From Pseudofulvimonas gallinarii (lineage in GTDB: Bacteria > Pseudomonadota > Gammaproteobacteria > Xanthomonadales > UBA2363), in contig NZ_SMAF01000004.1 of assembly GCF_004343305.1 (NCBI RefSeq), positions 1 to 64,000 of the forward strand: a stretch of 64,000 bases of DNA, given 5' to 3'. The notes below the pieces were generated by a model, which was not told the DNA's origin, ran no database searches, and saw only the letters and a program-made list of their open reading frames with translations. Shown in pieces: positions 51,186 through 60,007 of this stretch (position 1 is its first letter; the number at the start of each line of letters is the position of its first letter). The position numbers and the translations under genes are program-made.

Positions 51186-53525
51186 ATGGCGATGATGACC
51201 GGCTCGGACGACGAGCGCACGGTCCTGCTTGCATCCGGCGTTGTCGAAGGCGGTGACGCCGGCGACGGCGCCAGCGCGGGCAGCCTCATTGGTGCCTACC
51301 GCCTGGAAAGACTGATCGGCGAAGGGGGCATGGGCCAGGTCTGGCTGGCCGAGCAGCGCGAGCCGATCCAGCGCAAGGTGGCGCTCAAGCTGATCCGCAG
51401 CCAGCTCGCCGGCAGCCTGGCCGAAGCGTATTTCGAGATCGAACGCCAGGCACTGGCGCGCATGGACCACCCGGCCATCGCCAAGGTCCTCGACGCCGGC
51501 CGCACCAGCGAGGGGTTCCCGTGGTTCGCCATGGAATACGTCGACGGCCAGCCGCTGGACGAATGGTGCAGCCACCACGCGCCGACACAGCGTGCGCGCA
51601 TCGAACTGATCATCGCGCTGGCCTTCGGCGTCCAGCACGCGCACCAGCGCGGCATCATCCACCGCGACCTGAAGCCCAGCAACGTGCTGGTCTCGCTCAT
51701 CGACGGCCGCCCGCAGCCACGACTGATCGATTTCGGCATCGCCACCGCGGTGGACAACCGGCAATCCAGCAATGCCAGGTCCAGCTACGAGCGCGTCGGC
51801 AGCGGTCTCTACATGAGCCCGGAACAGTATGCCGCGGACTCGTCGCTGGACACCCGCAGCGACGTCTATTCACTGGGCATGGTGCTGCTGGTGACGCTGC
51901 TGGCGGGCGAGGAATCGGACATCCTCAAGGGCCTGGATCCGCACACCCGCCAGCCACATGCACGCATCGACGCCTCGCTGCGCGCGCCCGGGCGCGAGCC
52001 GGCGCTGGAGCGCCTGCCGCGCGAGCTGCGCCATATCCTCGCCAGGGCCACGCATCCTGACCGCGAAGCACGCTACGACTCCGCGACGGCGTTCGCCGAC
52101 GACCTGCAGCGTTATCTGGATGGCGATGCCGTGCTGGCCGTTCCACCCAGCCGGATGTACCGGCTGCGCAAGTTCGTGCAGCGGCGACGGCGGCTGCTGG
52201 CCGCGACAGGACTGGTCGCCCTGGCCCTGGTCGTCGGCCTGGTGGTCGCGGTGTGGGGCTTCGTCGAGGCCGAGCGCCAGGCCCGGAAGAGCAAGGCGAC
52301 CTCGGAATTCTTCGCGACGGTCCTCTCCGGCATCGACCCCGAACTCGCCGCCGATCTGGACAAGACGCTGATGCGCAAGGTCCTCGACGAGGCCGCGCGG
52401 CGCGCCGCCGCGGGGCTGGGCGACCAGGCCGATGCCCTGGCGGAAATCGAGAACGTGATCGCCGGCAGCTACATGGCCCTGGGCGAATACGTGACCGCGC
52501 TGGAACACTCGCGCCGCGCCTATGACCTGTCCACGGTCCTGCACGGCGAGAATGACCCGCGCACCCTGAACATGACGCGCCAGCTCGGTCGCCTGATGGT
52601 GGACACCGGCGACGTTGCCGACGGCGTCCGGTTCCTGCGCGAAGCCGTGGCGCGAGCGCGTGAAGTCGGGGGTGGAAACGACCGCACCACGCTGATGACG
52701 ATGCAGGCGCTGGGCTGGGCGCTGCGCGAGGACCAGGAACGCGAGGAAGCGCTGGCCGTCCTGAGGCAGGCCGGGCAGGGCCTGATGGCGCTGCTCGGGC
52801 CCGACAACGACGACACCATCAACGCCCGTTTCATGGAGGCCATCCTGCTCGCCGACCTGGACCGCCACGAGCAGGCCATTCCGCTGCTCACCGAGCAGAT
52901 CGACCGCCTGTCGGCCCTGAACTCGCCCGACCACGCCGGCGTGTTGAACATGCGCAACAGCCTGGCAGTGTTCCATCTGCAGAAGCGACGCTTCGCCGAG
53001 GCCGAAGTGATCCTCAAGGACCTCGTCCCGGCCATGGAGCGCGTCTTCGGCCCGGACAACACCAACACCGTGATGGCTGCGGCCAACCTGGGTGGCGCCC
53101 TGCGCCAGCAGGGCAAGGTGGAGGAATCCGGCCCGCACTACCTGCGGGCGCTGGAGTCCAACCTGGCGCGCTTCGGCCCGCTGCACACGCGCACGGTCAT
53201 GGCCCAGCACAACTACGCCAACTACCTGCTCGATGCCGGCCGCGCCGCTGAAGCCTTCGAGTTGCAGGACACGGCCCTGCAGGCCGCGGGTGGGTCGCTG
53301 GGCGAAAAACACCCGGTATACGCGGGCGCCATGCGCGGCAAGGGCATGGCCGCCATGCACCTGGGTCGGCTGCAGCAAGCCGAAGAACTGCTGCTGCAGG
53401 CCCTGGCCCTCCAGGAATCGATGTGGGCGCCCGGCAACAGCCAGATCATCCAGACCCGCGAAGCACTGGTGAAGCTGTACGAGAAGATGGGCCGGCCGGA
53501 AGCGGCCGCGCGCTATCGCGACTGA
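51186..53525 (+). CDS. Transmembrane Ser/Thr protein kinase with C-terminal TPR region
   Basis: The 779-residue protein has an N-terminal PknB-like kinase. The Gly loop is GEGGMGQVW and the Lys motif is VALKLI. The catalytic D161 is in IIHRDLKPSN, DFG is in LIDFGIA, and SPEQY follows. One membrane helix (about 338-360, LLAATGLVALALVVGLVVAV) leads to about 400 residues of TPR-like repeats outside the cell membrane (LRRAYDL, HGENDPRTL, KHPVYAGAMRGKG). This is a one-pass receptor kinase. GGGAG lies 7 bases before the ATG at 51186. Its 3' end overlaps the convergent acetyltransferase gene by 13 bases. Confidence 0.92.
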   Translation: MAMMTGSDDERTVLLASGVVEGGDAGDGASAGSLIGAYRLERLIGEGGMGQVWLAEQREPIQRKVALKLIRSQLAGSLAEAYFEIERQALARMDHPAIAKVLDAGRTSEGFPWFAMEYVDGQPLDEWCSHHAPTQRARIELIIALAFGVQHAHQRGIIHRDLKPSNVLVSLIDGRPQPRLIDFGIATAVDNRQSSNARSSYERVGSGLYMSPEQYAADSSLDTRSDVYSLGMVLLVTLLAGEESDILKGLDPHTRQPHARIDASLRAPGREPALERLPRELRHILARATHPDREARYDSATAFADDLQRYLDGDAVLAVPPSRMYRLRKFVQRRRRLLAATGLVALALVVGLVVAVWGFVEAERQARKSKATSEFFATVLSGIDPELAADLDKTLMRKVLDEAARRAAAGLGDQADALAEIENVIAGSYMALGEYVTALEHSRRAYDLSTVLHGENDPRTLNMTRQLGRLMVDTGDVADGVRFLREAVARAREVGGGNDRTTLMTMQALGWALREDQEREEALAVLRQAGQGLMALLGPDNDDTINARFMEAILLADLDRHEQAIPLLTEQIDRLSALNSPDHAGVLNMRNSLAVFHLQKRRFAEAEVILKDLVPAMERVFGPDNTNTVMAAANLGGALRQQGKVEESGPHYLRALESNLARFGPLHTRTVMAQHNYANYLLDAGRAAEAFELQDTALQAAGGSLGEKHPVYAGAMRGKGMAAMHLGRLQQAEELLLQALALQESMWAPGNSQIIQTREALVKLYEKMGRPEAAARYRD

Positions 53526-54088
53526 AGCAGGCGCTCGCGGTTCTGCCGCCACTGCGCCCGCGTCTGGCCCCAGACAACGGTGCTGACGTCCTCGTACGGC
53601 GGCGGCATGCGTGCCTCGCCGAGCGCGGCCGAGCCCAGGCGCTGCGCGACGAGCTGCGAGGCGACGTTGGCCGGCGCGATGCAATGGATCACGTCGTCCC
53701 AGCCGAGATGCCCGAAGGCCCAGTCCATGGCGGCAGCGGCCGCTTCGGTGGCGAAGCCCCGGCCCCAGGCCGCACGCCGGAAGGCCCAGCCGATCTCGTT
53801 CCCCGGCCAGCCCTCGGGTTTCCAGGGGCCGGCCTGGCCCAGCCATTCACCGCTGGCCTTGTCGATCACCGAGAACATGCCGAAGCCCTGCACCAGCCAG
53901 GCGCCGGGCTGCTGCAGGAACTTGCGCCAGGCCGCCTCGCGCACCATGTGCCCACCAATGTGGCGCGCCGCCTCCTCGTCGCCGACCAGATCGGCATAAC
54001 CGTCGAAGTCACCGATGCGGGGCACGCGCAGCAGCAGGCGCGCGGTCTCGACGACCGTGTCCAGGCGGGAATGTCCTTCGCTGCTCAC
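53513..54088 (-). CDS. GNAT-family N-acetyltransferase (RimJ/RimL-like)
   Basis: The 191-residue protein starts its domain with ETARLLLRVPRIGDFDG. The acetyl-CoA pyrophosphate loop is RAAWGRGFATEA (residues 105-116), followed by the family helix AMDWAFGHLGWDDVIHC and then ANVASQLVAQRLG. RimL-type enzymes acetylate protein N-termini or small amines; the target is unknown. It ends inside the last codons of the convergent kinase gene (13 bases shared) and lies 10 bases after the gcdH stop, on the same strand as gcdH. Confidence 0.85.
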   Translation of the reverse strand: MSSEGHSRLDTVVETARLLLRVPRIGDFDGYADLVGDEEAARHIGGHMVREAAWRKFLQQPGAWLVQGFGMFSVIDKASGEWLGQAGPWKPEGWPGNEIGWAFRRAAWGRGFATEAAAAAMDWAFGHLGWDDVIHCIAPANVASQLVAQRLGSAALGEARMPPPYEDVSTVVWGQTRAQWRQNRERLLQSR

Positions 54089-54098
54089 CGGGTACGAC

Positions 54099-55262
54099 TC
54101 AGAACGCGTTGATGCCGGTCACCTCGCGACCGATCACCAGCTGGTGCACGGTCTCGGTGCCTTCATAGGTGATGACCGATTCGAGGTTCAGGGCGTGCCG
54201 GATCGCCGCGTGCTCGGTGGTGATGCCGGCCCCACCGAGCAGGTCGCGGCATTCGCGCGCGATGTCGATGGCCATGCGGCAGTTGTTCCACTTCGCCAGC
54301 GACACCTGCGACGGCACCATCTTGCCGGCATCCTTGAGGCGACCCAGCTGCAGCACCAGCAGCTGCGCCAGCGTGATGCGGCGGGCCATGTCGGCGAGCT
54401 TGATCTGCGCGCTCTGTGTCGCCGCCACCGGGCGGTTGAAAAGCATGCGCTCCTTCGAGTACTCGAGGGCCTCGCTGTAGCAGGCGATGGCGGCGCCGAT
54501 CGGACCCCAGGTGATGCCGTAGCGCGCCTGCGTCAGGCAACCCAGCGGCCCCTTGAGACCCTTTACGTTGGGCAGCCGGCTGGCGTCGGGAATGCGCACG
54601 TTGTCGAGGAACAGCGCGCTGGTGACCGAGGCGCGCAGGCTCATCTTCTTGTGGATTTCCTGCGCGGTGAAGCCCGGCGTGTCGGTGGGCACGATGAAGC
54701 CCTGGATGCCGTCTTCGGTCTGCGCCCAGACGATGGCGATCTGCGCGAGGTTGCCGTTGGTGATCCACATCTTGGCGCCGTTGAGCACCCAGTCGCCGCC
54801 GTCACGGCGCGCGCTGGTCTTCATGTTGGCCGGGTCGGAACCGCCGTGCGGCTCGGTCAGGCCGAAACAGCCGATGACCTCGCCGGCGGCCATGCGGGGC
54901 AGCCACTCGCGGCGCTGCTCCTCGCTGCCATAGGCGAAGATCGGATACATGCACAACGAACTCTGCACGCTGACGAAGCTGCGGATGCCGGAATCGCCGC
55001 GCTCCAGTTCCTGGCAGATCAGGCCGTACTGCACACCGCTCATGCCGGCGCAGCCGTATTCCTCCGGCAGCGACGAGCCGAGCAGTCCGAGGCTGGCGAC
55101 TTCCGGAACCAGCTCGCGCGGAAAGCGGCCCTGGTCGAAGCAGTCGCCGATGATCGGCAGCACCTTCTCGTCGGTGAAGCGGGCAACCGCATCCTGGACC
55201 ATGCGCTCCTCATCGGACAGCAGCGAACGGACATCGAAGAGGTCGGTGGGGTTCAGGCTCAT
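54099..55262 (-). CDS. gcdH: Glutaryl-CoA dehydrogenase-type acyl-CoA dehydrogenase
   Basis: This 387-residue flavoenzyme oxidises and decarboxylates glutaryl-CoA to crotonyl-CoA in lysine/tryptophan degradation. The N-terminal DLFDVRSLLSDEERMVQD, then GCFGLTEPHGGSDPANMKT (flavin/substrate segment) and WVLNGAKMWITNG match GcdH. The catalytic base is E367 in ITYEGTETVH. The C-terminus VIGREVTGINAF also fits the xanthomonad GcdH type. The ATG at 55262 gives the normal start (MSLNPTDLFDVRSLL); the frame runs 84 codons further upstream without coding character. Confidence 0.92.
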   Translation of the reverse strand: MSLNPTDLFDVRSLLSDEERMVQDAVARFTDEKVLPIIGDCFDQGRFPRELVPEVASLGLLGSSLPEEYGCAGMSGVQYGLICQELERGDSGIRSFVSVQSSLCMYPIFAYGSEEQRREWLPRMAAGEVIGCFGLTEPHGGSDPANMKTSARRDGGDWVLNGAKMWITNGNLAQIAIVWAQTEDGIQGFIVPTDTPGFTAQEIHKKMSLRASVTSALFLDNVRIPDASRLPNVKGLKGPLGCLTQARYGITWGPIGAAIACYSEALEYSKERMLFNRPVAATQSAQIKLADMARRITLAQLLVLQLGRLKDAGKMVPSQVSLAKWNNCRMAIDIARECRDLLGGAGITTEHAAIRHALNLESVITYEGTETVHQLVIGREVTGINAF

Positions 55263-55408
55263 GGAAAGACGGCTCCGGTGGGACGGTGCTGGACACCCGG
55301 CGCTTTCGGCCCGGGTCATGCGCACGTGCAAAGGGGCGGCTATTCTAGCGCCTGCGCCCGTGCAGGGCACGACGACCGGTCGTGCGGCAGCGGCCGCCAG
55401 CGGTTTCG

Positions 55409-56236
55409 ATGCGCATCCCTGTCCTGACCTATCACGCGGCCAATGTCGCCGGCATGGCCTATGCCGGCAATGACCACGTCGCCCTCGCCCACGACCTGCG
55501 GCTGATCGACGCACTGGGCTGGCAGATCATTCCGCTGGACGCCGTCCTCGACCTCATCGACGGGCGCCGGCCCTGGCCGTCGCGACCCTGCCTGGCCCTG
55601 ACCTTCGATGACGGCACCGACCTGGACGTGCGTGCGATCGAATGGCCGGGCATCGGCCTGCAGCCGGGTTTCCTGCCGATCCTTCGGGCTTTCCGCGATG
55701 AAACCGCCGGGCGCCAGCCCGAACTGCACGCCACCTGCTTCGTCATCGCCTCGCCGGCGGCGCGCGAGGCCATGGACCGCCAGTGCCTGTTCGGCGGCGA
55801 TGTCATGGGCGAGGACTGGTGGCCCATGGCGGCGGCGACCGGCCTGCTCGGCATCGGCAACCACAGCTGGGACCACAACCACGACGTGGCGCCGGAAGCG
55901 GCGCCCGATGGCCTGCCGCGCGGCCGGTTCTTCGCCGTGGACAATGCGGTCCGCGCCGACTGGCAGATCGCCCGCGCCCAGGACTACATCGCCGCCCGCG
56001 TGCCGGGGCAGCCCATCCGCCACTTCGGCTATCCGTATGGCGACGTGAACAGCTACCTGCGCGACGACTACCTGCCGTCGCGCGGGCAGGCACTGGGGCT
56101 GGCGGCGGCCTGGACCACCGATGGCCGGCCCGTCACCGCGGCGGAACAACGCTGGGCCCTGCCCCGCTATGTCTGCGGGCTGCACTGGCGCAGTCCGGAC
56201 GAACTGGAAGCGCTGCTCGCCGGAGCATCGGCGTGA
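55409..56236 (+). CDS. Polysaccharide deacetylase family protein
   Basis: The 275-residue protein has the NodB-type motif TFDDG (residues 65-69), which supplies the catalytic base and a metal Asp. The metal histidines are probably in GNHSWDHNHD, and GYPYGDVN resembles motif 3. It has no signal peptide. It should remove acetyl groups from an N-acetyl sugar polymer, or be a distant relative with another substrate. The ATG at 55409 gives MRIPVLTYHAAN, the usual family opening. It overlaps the downstream EamA gene (GTGA), so the two are coupled. Confidence 0.85.
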   Translation: MRIPVLTYHAANVAGMAYAGNDHVALAHDLRLIDALGWQIIPLDAVLDLIDGRRPWPSRPCLALTFDDGTDLDVRAIEWPGIGLQPGFLPILRAFRDETAGRQPELHATCFVIASPAAREAMDRQCLFGGDVMGEDWWPMAAATGLLGIGNHSWDHNHDVAPEAAPDGLPRGRFFAVDNAVRADWQIARAQDYIAARVPGQPIRHFGYPYGDVNSYLRDDYLPSRGQALGLAAAWTTDGRPVTAAEQRWALPRYVCGLHWRSPDELEALLAGASA

Positions 56237-57162
56237 TCCGCGCCGCCGCGTTGCCGAGCCAGCCGCTGACCGGCCGCGGCGTCGCCCTGATGATCGGCAG
56301 CGTGCTCTGCTTCGCGCTGATGGCGATCACCATCCGCCTGGCCAGCGATCAGCTTCACCCGTTCCAGATCGCGTTCTTCCGCAACCTGTTCGGGCTGGTC
56401 TTCACCCTTCCACTGATCTGGCGCGCCGGCCTGTCACTGCTACGCACGGATCGGCTGCGCCTGTACTTCCTGCGCTGCCTGACCGGCCTGTCGGCCATGC
56501 TGACCGGCTTCTGGGCACTGGTGCACCTGCCCTTGGCGCAGGCGGTGGCGCTGAGCTACACGACGCCGCTGTTCGTCACCATCCTCGCCGTCCTGGTGCT
56601 GGGCGAGGTGGTGCGCGCACGGCGCTGGAGCGCGGTCGCCATCGGCTTCGTCGGCGTACTCGTGATCCTGCGCCCGGGCGTCGATGGCCTGCAGTTCGCA
56701 GCGCTGGTCGCGATCGCATCATCGGCGCTGTCGGCCAGCTCGGCGATCAGCATCAAGTTCCTCTCGCGCACCGAGCCCGCCGATGCCATTGTCATCTGGA
56801 TGGTGCTGATCATGACCCCGATGTCGCTGCTGCCGGCACTGCCGGTCTGGGTGCCGCCGGAACCGATGAGCTGGCTGTGGGTCATCCTCACCGGCGGCCT
56901 TGGCACGCTCGGCCATCTCTGCATGACGCGCGCCTACAAGCTGGCCGATGTCTCGGCGCTGCAGCCGCTGAATTTCCTGCAACTGCCGATCGTCGCGTTC
57001 ATCGCCTGGCTGCTGTTTGCCGAACACGTCGATGCCTGGACGGTGGTCGGCGCGACGATCATCTTCTCGAGCACGTTCTATATCGCGCGCCGCGAGGCGC
57101 GCTTGCACCGCGCCAAGGTCATCGACCCGGAAATCGGCGCCGAATCGATGCCGAACCGCTGA
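56233..57162 (+). CDS. EamA/DMT-superfamily transporter
   Basis: This 309-residue inner-membrane protein has about ten helices in two EamA halves (GVALMIGSVLCFALMAITIR at the start, and FAALVAIASSALSASSAISI in the second half). GEVVRARRW and RAYKLADVSALQPLNFLQLP are family motifs. Members export amino acids, nucleosides or sugars; the substrate is unknown. The start is a GTG at 56233 that overlaps the deacetylase TGA. It ends 30 bases from the convergent kinase gene. Confidence 0.9.
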   Translation: MIRAAALPSQPLTGRGVALMIGSVLCFALMAITIRLASDQLHPFQIAFFRNLFGLVFTLPLIWRAGLSLLRTDRLRLYFLRCLTGLSAMLTGFWALVHLPLAQAVALSYTTPLFVTILAVLVLGEVVRARRWSAVAIGFVGVLVILRPGVDGLQFAALVAIASSALSASSAISIKFLSRTEPADAIVIWMVLIMTPMSLLPALPVWVPPEPMSWLWVILTGGLGTLGHLCMTRAYKLADVSALQPLNFLQLPIVAFIAWLLFAEHVDAWTVVGATIIFSSTFYIARREARLHRAKVIDPEIGAESMPNR

Positions 57163-57192
57163 GCGCCGGTCGGCCATCACCGGGCGCGCGGC

Positions 57193-59919
57193 TCACGGCG
57201 CCGATGCCGTCGCGTCCGGCACGCGCAAGACGGTTTCGCGCAGGCGCCGCAGGCGCGGCGCCAGCTGTTCGCCGTCGGTTTCAAGCAGCGGTCGCAGGTG
57301 CCGGCGACGGACGTCGTCGGCATCGGCGTCGCGACCCTGGCCGCGATAGAGCTCATACAGCGCCACCGCGAGCGCGTAACGTTCGTCGCCGGCCTCCACC
57401 GACTGCGCCGAGGCGGCATCCAGCAGCTCGCGCAGGCGCCGGATCGCGTCATCCGGACGGCCGATGTCCACCATCGCCCTGGCCGTCTGGATCGCCACAT
57501 CGATCGTGTCCTCGGCCCACGGTCCCTGCGTCTGGACAAGACTCGCGTGCATCTCGCGGGTCAGCGACAGCATCTGCTCATGCCGGCCCATGCGCTTGAG
57601 CAGGTCGGCCAGGCTGCGGCCGACCCGGTAGGTGTCCAGGCTGCCGGGACCGAGGATGCGTCGCCGCATGGTGTACACGTCGCTGTAGATGGCCAGGGCC
57701 TGGTCATGGCGGTCGAGGCGGACCAGCGCCCGAGCCAGGCTGGCGCGGCTGCGCAGCGTATGTGGATGTTCCGGACCGAGCACGCGTGCCCGGCCTTCGG
57801 CGGCTTCCTCCAGCGCGGCCATGGCCTCGACCGGATCACCCGCCTCCATCATCGACATGCCCATGTTGTTGAGGATCATCAGCGTCAGCGGATGGTCGGC
57901 GCCGAGATGCTGGCGGTTCAGCGCGTAGGCTTCGCGCTCCAGTTCCAGGGCCGCCGCCACGTCGCCGGTATCGGCCAGCAGCGCGGCGTAGTTCACCAGC
58001 ACGCCGACCAGCTGCTGCCAGTTGCCATCCTGGCCGCGCTGCACGGACAGGACCTGTTCGAACTGCGGCCGCGCCTGGTCGGAGGCCCCATCAAGGTGCA
58101 GCGACAGCGCGTACTGCTGACGCGCGCGGGCCACCTCGGGGTGGTCGGCCGGATGGATCCGCAGCGCGGCATCCAGCGCCTTCTCGTACCACTGGCGCGC
58201 CTTGCCGTATTCGATCTTGGAGCGGGCGACCTGGGCACGGACCATGGTCGCGGCGATGTGTCGGGAACTGTCTAGTGGCAGCCGTTCGACGGTTGCGACG
58301 GCCTCCGATGCCATGGCCTCGGCGGCATCGAACTGCCCGGAGCGCTCCAGGGAATTGGCCAGCGCCACCTGCGCGTCGACCACGGACTCGAGGTCCGGCT
58401 GCGGCAGCGCCACGCGCTGTTCCAGCACCGACTGCAAGGCCGCGACGGCCTCGTCGTACTGGCCGATCGCGTGATAGACCTCGCCCACCGACTGCAGCAG
58501 GTCGGCGGCCAGCGCCGGTTGCGTTTCGAAGCGCTGGCCGATGATCGACTCGGCGCGCTTGAGCACCGATTCCACCAGGATGGCTCGTGCCAGGCTGGGG
58601 CCGTCGAGAATGCCCGGCAGCTGCTCGACCTGCAGCACGGTGTCCCTTTCGCTGCGGCGCGACAGCTGGTCGCGCACATGGCCGACGAGTCGTCGACCCA
58701 TGTCCATGACGTCGATGTCGCTGAGCATGGCCTGCTGGAAGGCGACGACCTGTTCCAGTTCATGCTGGCGCGCCTCGGCGACGCCGCGCTGGATGCGCGC
58801 CTGGTTGAAGGCGTGCAGGCTGAGCACCAGGCCGCCGACCAGCGTGAGCAGGACCGCCGCGCCGGAAGCCAGCCAGAGCCGGTGCCGGCGCGCGAATCGA
58901 CGCAGCAGGTAACCCGGCGTTGCCGGCATCGCCTGCAACGGCAGGTGGGCCAGATAGCGGCGCAGCTCGTCGGCCAGCGCGATGGCGCTCGGATAGCGGT
59001 CGTTGCGATCGTGCGCCATCGCGGTCAGCACGACGCGGTCCAGTTCGCGCAGGCGGCCACGCCGCGGCGAGGCCGCGCCGGTGGGCAGGCGGCGGCTGCG
59101 CAGGCGCTGCGAAGGTGCCGTCAACGGGCCGGAACGCGTCGATGAAGCGGTTCGCCCGCTCTGGCTGGCGATGCCAGGGCGGTCACCGACGATCAGTTCG
59201 TAAAGCACCACGCCCAGTGCATAGACATCGCTGCGCGTGTCGATGCTGGCCAGTCGCCCTTCCAGCTGCTCCGGACTCATGTACTCCGGCGTGCCGGCCA
59301 TGTCGACCGGGCCTTCCACCGCGGCGTCGGCCAGCCCGGCGCGTGCCGCCGCGGTGGCGATGCCGAAATCGATGATCTTCGGCAGCCACTCGCCATCGAC
59401 GCGGGTGACCAGGATGTTGCCGGGCTTGAGGTCGCGGTGCACGACACCTTTCTGGTGCGCGTGCTGGATGGCATCGCAGACGCGCGCGAGCAGGGCCAGG
59501 CGCTGGTCCAGCGACAGGTCGCGCGCCACCTCGGTGATCGGGCTGCCCTCGATGAATTCCATCGCGAACCAGGGCACGCCGTCTTCGGTCGTGCCGGCGT
59601 CGAAGATCTGCGCGATGGCCGGGTGCTGCATCTGCGCCAGGGTCTGGCGCTCGATCTCGAAGTAGGCGCGCTGGCGCGTGCTCAGGCGGCCGCGCAGCAG
59701 CTTCAGCGCGACGGTGCGACGGACCGGCTGCAGCTGTTCGGCGCGGTAGATGGCGCCCATGCCGCCGCTGCCGATGCGGGCGACGACGCGGTAGTGGCCG
59801 ACCAGGGTGCCCGGCGCCAGCACGCCCGCTTCCGGCGCATCGACGCCTTCATCTGTGCGTGTTTCGAGCCGTCGCGTCGCGTCGGCATCGTCGGCATCCG
59901 TTTCTCCGGTCGGCAGCAT
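57193..59919 (-). CDS. Transmembrane Ser/Thr protein kinase with long C-terminal TPR region
   Basis: The 908-residue protein has a PknB-like kinase. The Gly loop is GSGGMGAIY and the Lys motif is VALKLL. The catalytic D163 is in VVHRDLKPGN, DFG is in IIDFGIA, and TPEYMSPEQ forms the activation segment end. A membrane helix at about 347-370 leads to about 530 residues of TPR-like repeats (YDEAVAALQSVLEQRV, KARQWYEKALDAALRIHP, HPHTLRSRASLARAL). The ATG at 59919 has GGAGG 4 bases upstream; one nine codons earlier does not. It is divergent from the FHA-GGDEF gene by 88 bases, a likely partner. Confidence 0.92.
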   Translation of the reverse strand: MLPTGETDADDADATRRLETRTDEGVDAPEAGVLAPGTLVGHYRVVARIGSGGMGAIYRAEQLQPVRRTVALKLLRGRLSTRQRAYFEIERQTLAQMQHPAIAQIFDAGTTEDGVPWFAMEFIEGSPITEVARDLSLDQRLALLARVCDAIQHAHQKGVVHRDLKPGNILVTRVDGEWLPKIIDFGIATAAARAGLADAAVEGPVDMAGTPEYMSPEQLEGRLASIDTRSDVYALGVVLYELIVGDRPGIASQSGRTASSTRSGPLTAPSQRLRSRRLPTGAASPRRGRLRELDRVVLTAMAHDRNDRYPSAIALADELRRYLAHLPLQAMPATPGYLLRRFARRHRLWLASGAAVLLTLVGGLVLSLHAFNQARIQRGVAEARQHELEQVVAFQQAMLSDIDVMDMGRRLVGHVRDQLSRRSERDTVLQVEQLPGILDGPSLARAILVESVLKRAESIIGQRFETQPALAADLLQSVGEVYHAIGQYDEAVAALQSVLEQRVALPQPDLESVVDAQVALANSLERSGQFDAAEAMASEAVATVERLPLDSSRHIAATMVRAQVARSKIEYGKARQWYEKALDAALRIHPADHPEVARARQQYALSLHLDGASDQARPQFEQVLSVQRGQDGNWQQLVGVLVNYAALLADTGDVAAALELEREAYALNRQHLGADHPLTLMILNNMGMSMMEAGDPVEAMAALEEAAEGRARVLGPEHPHTLRSRASLARALVRLDRHDQALAIYSDVYTMRRRILGPGSLDTYRVGRSLADLLKRMGRHEQMLSLTREMHASLVQTQGPWAEDTIDVAIQTARAMVDIGRPDDAIRRLRELLDAASAQSVEAGDERYALAVALYELYRGQGRDADADDVRRRHLRPLLETDGEQLAPRLRRLRETVLRVPDATASAP

Positions 59920-60007
59920 GGTCCCTCCACACCCTGGACCAGGCATGGTAGCCCAGCCTCCAATGGGTGAGGCGCTGCGCTATGCTTCCGCCAGCCAGAG
60001 GGTGGCC

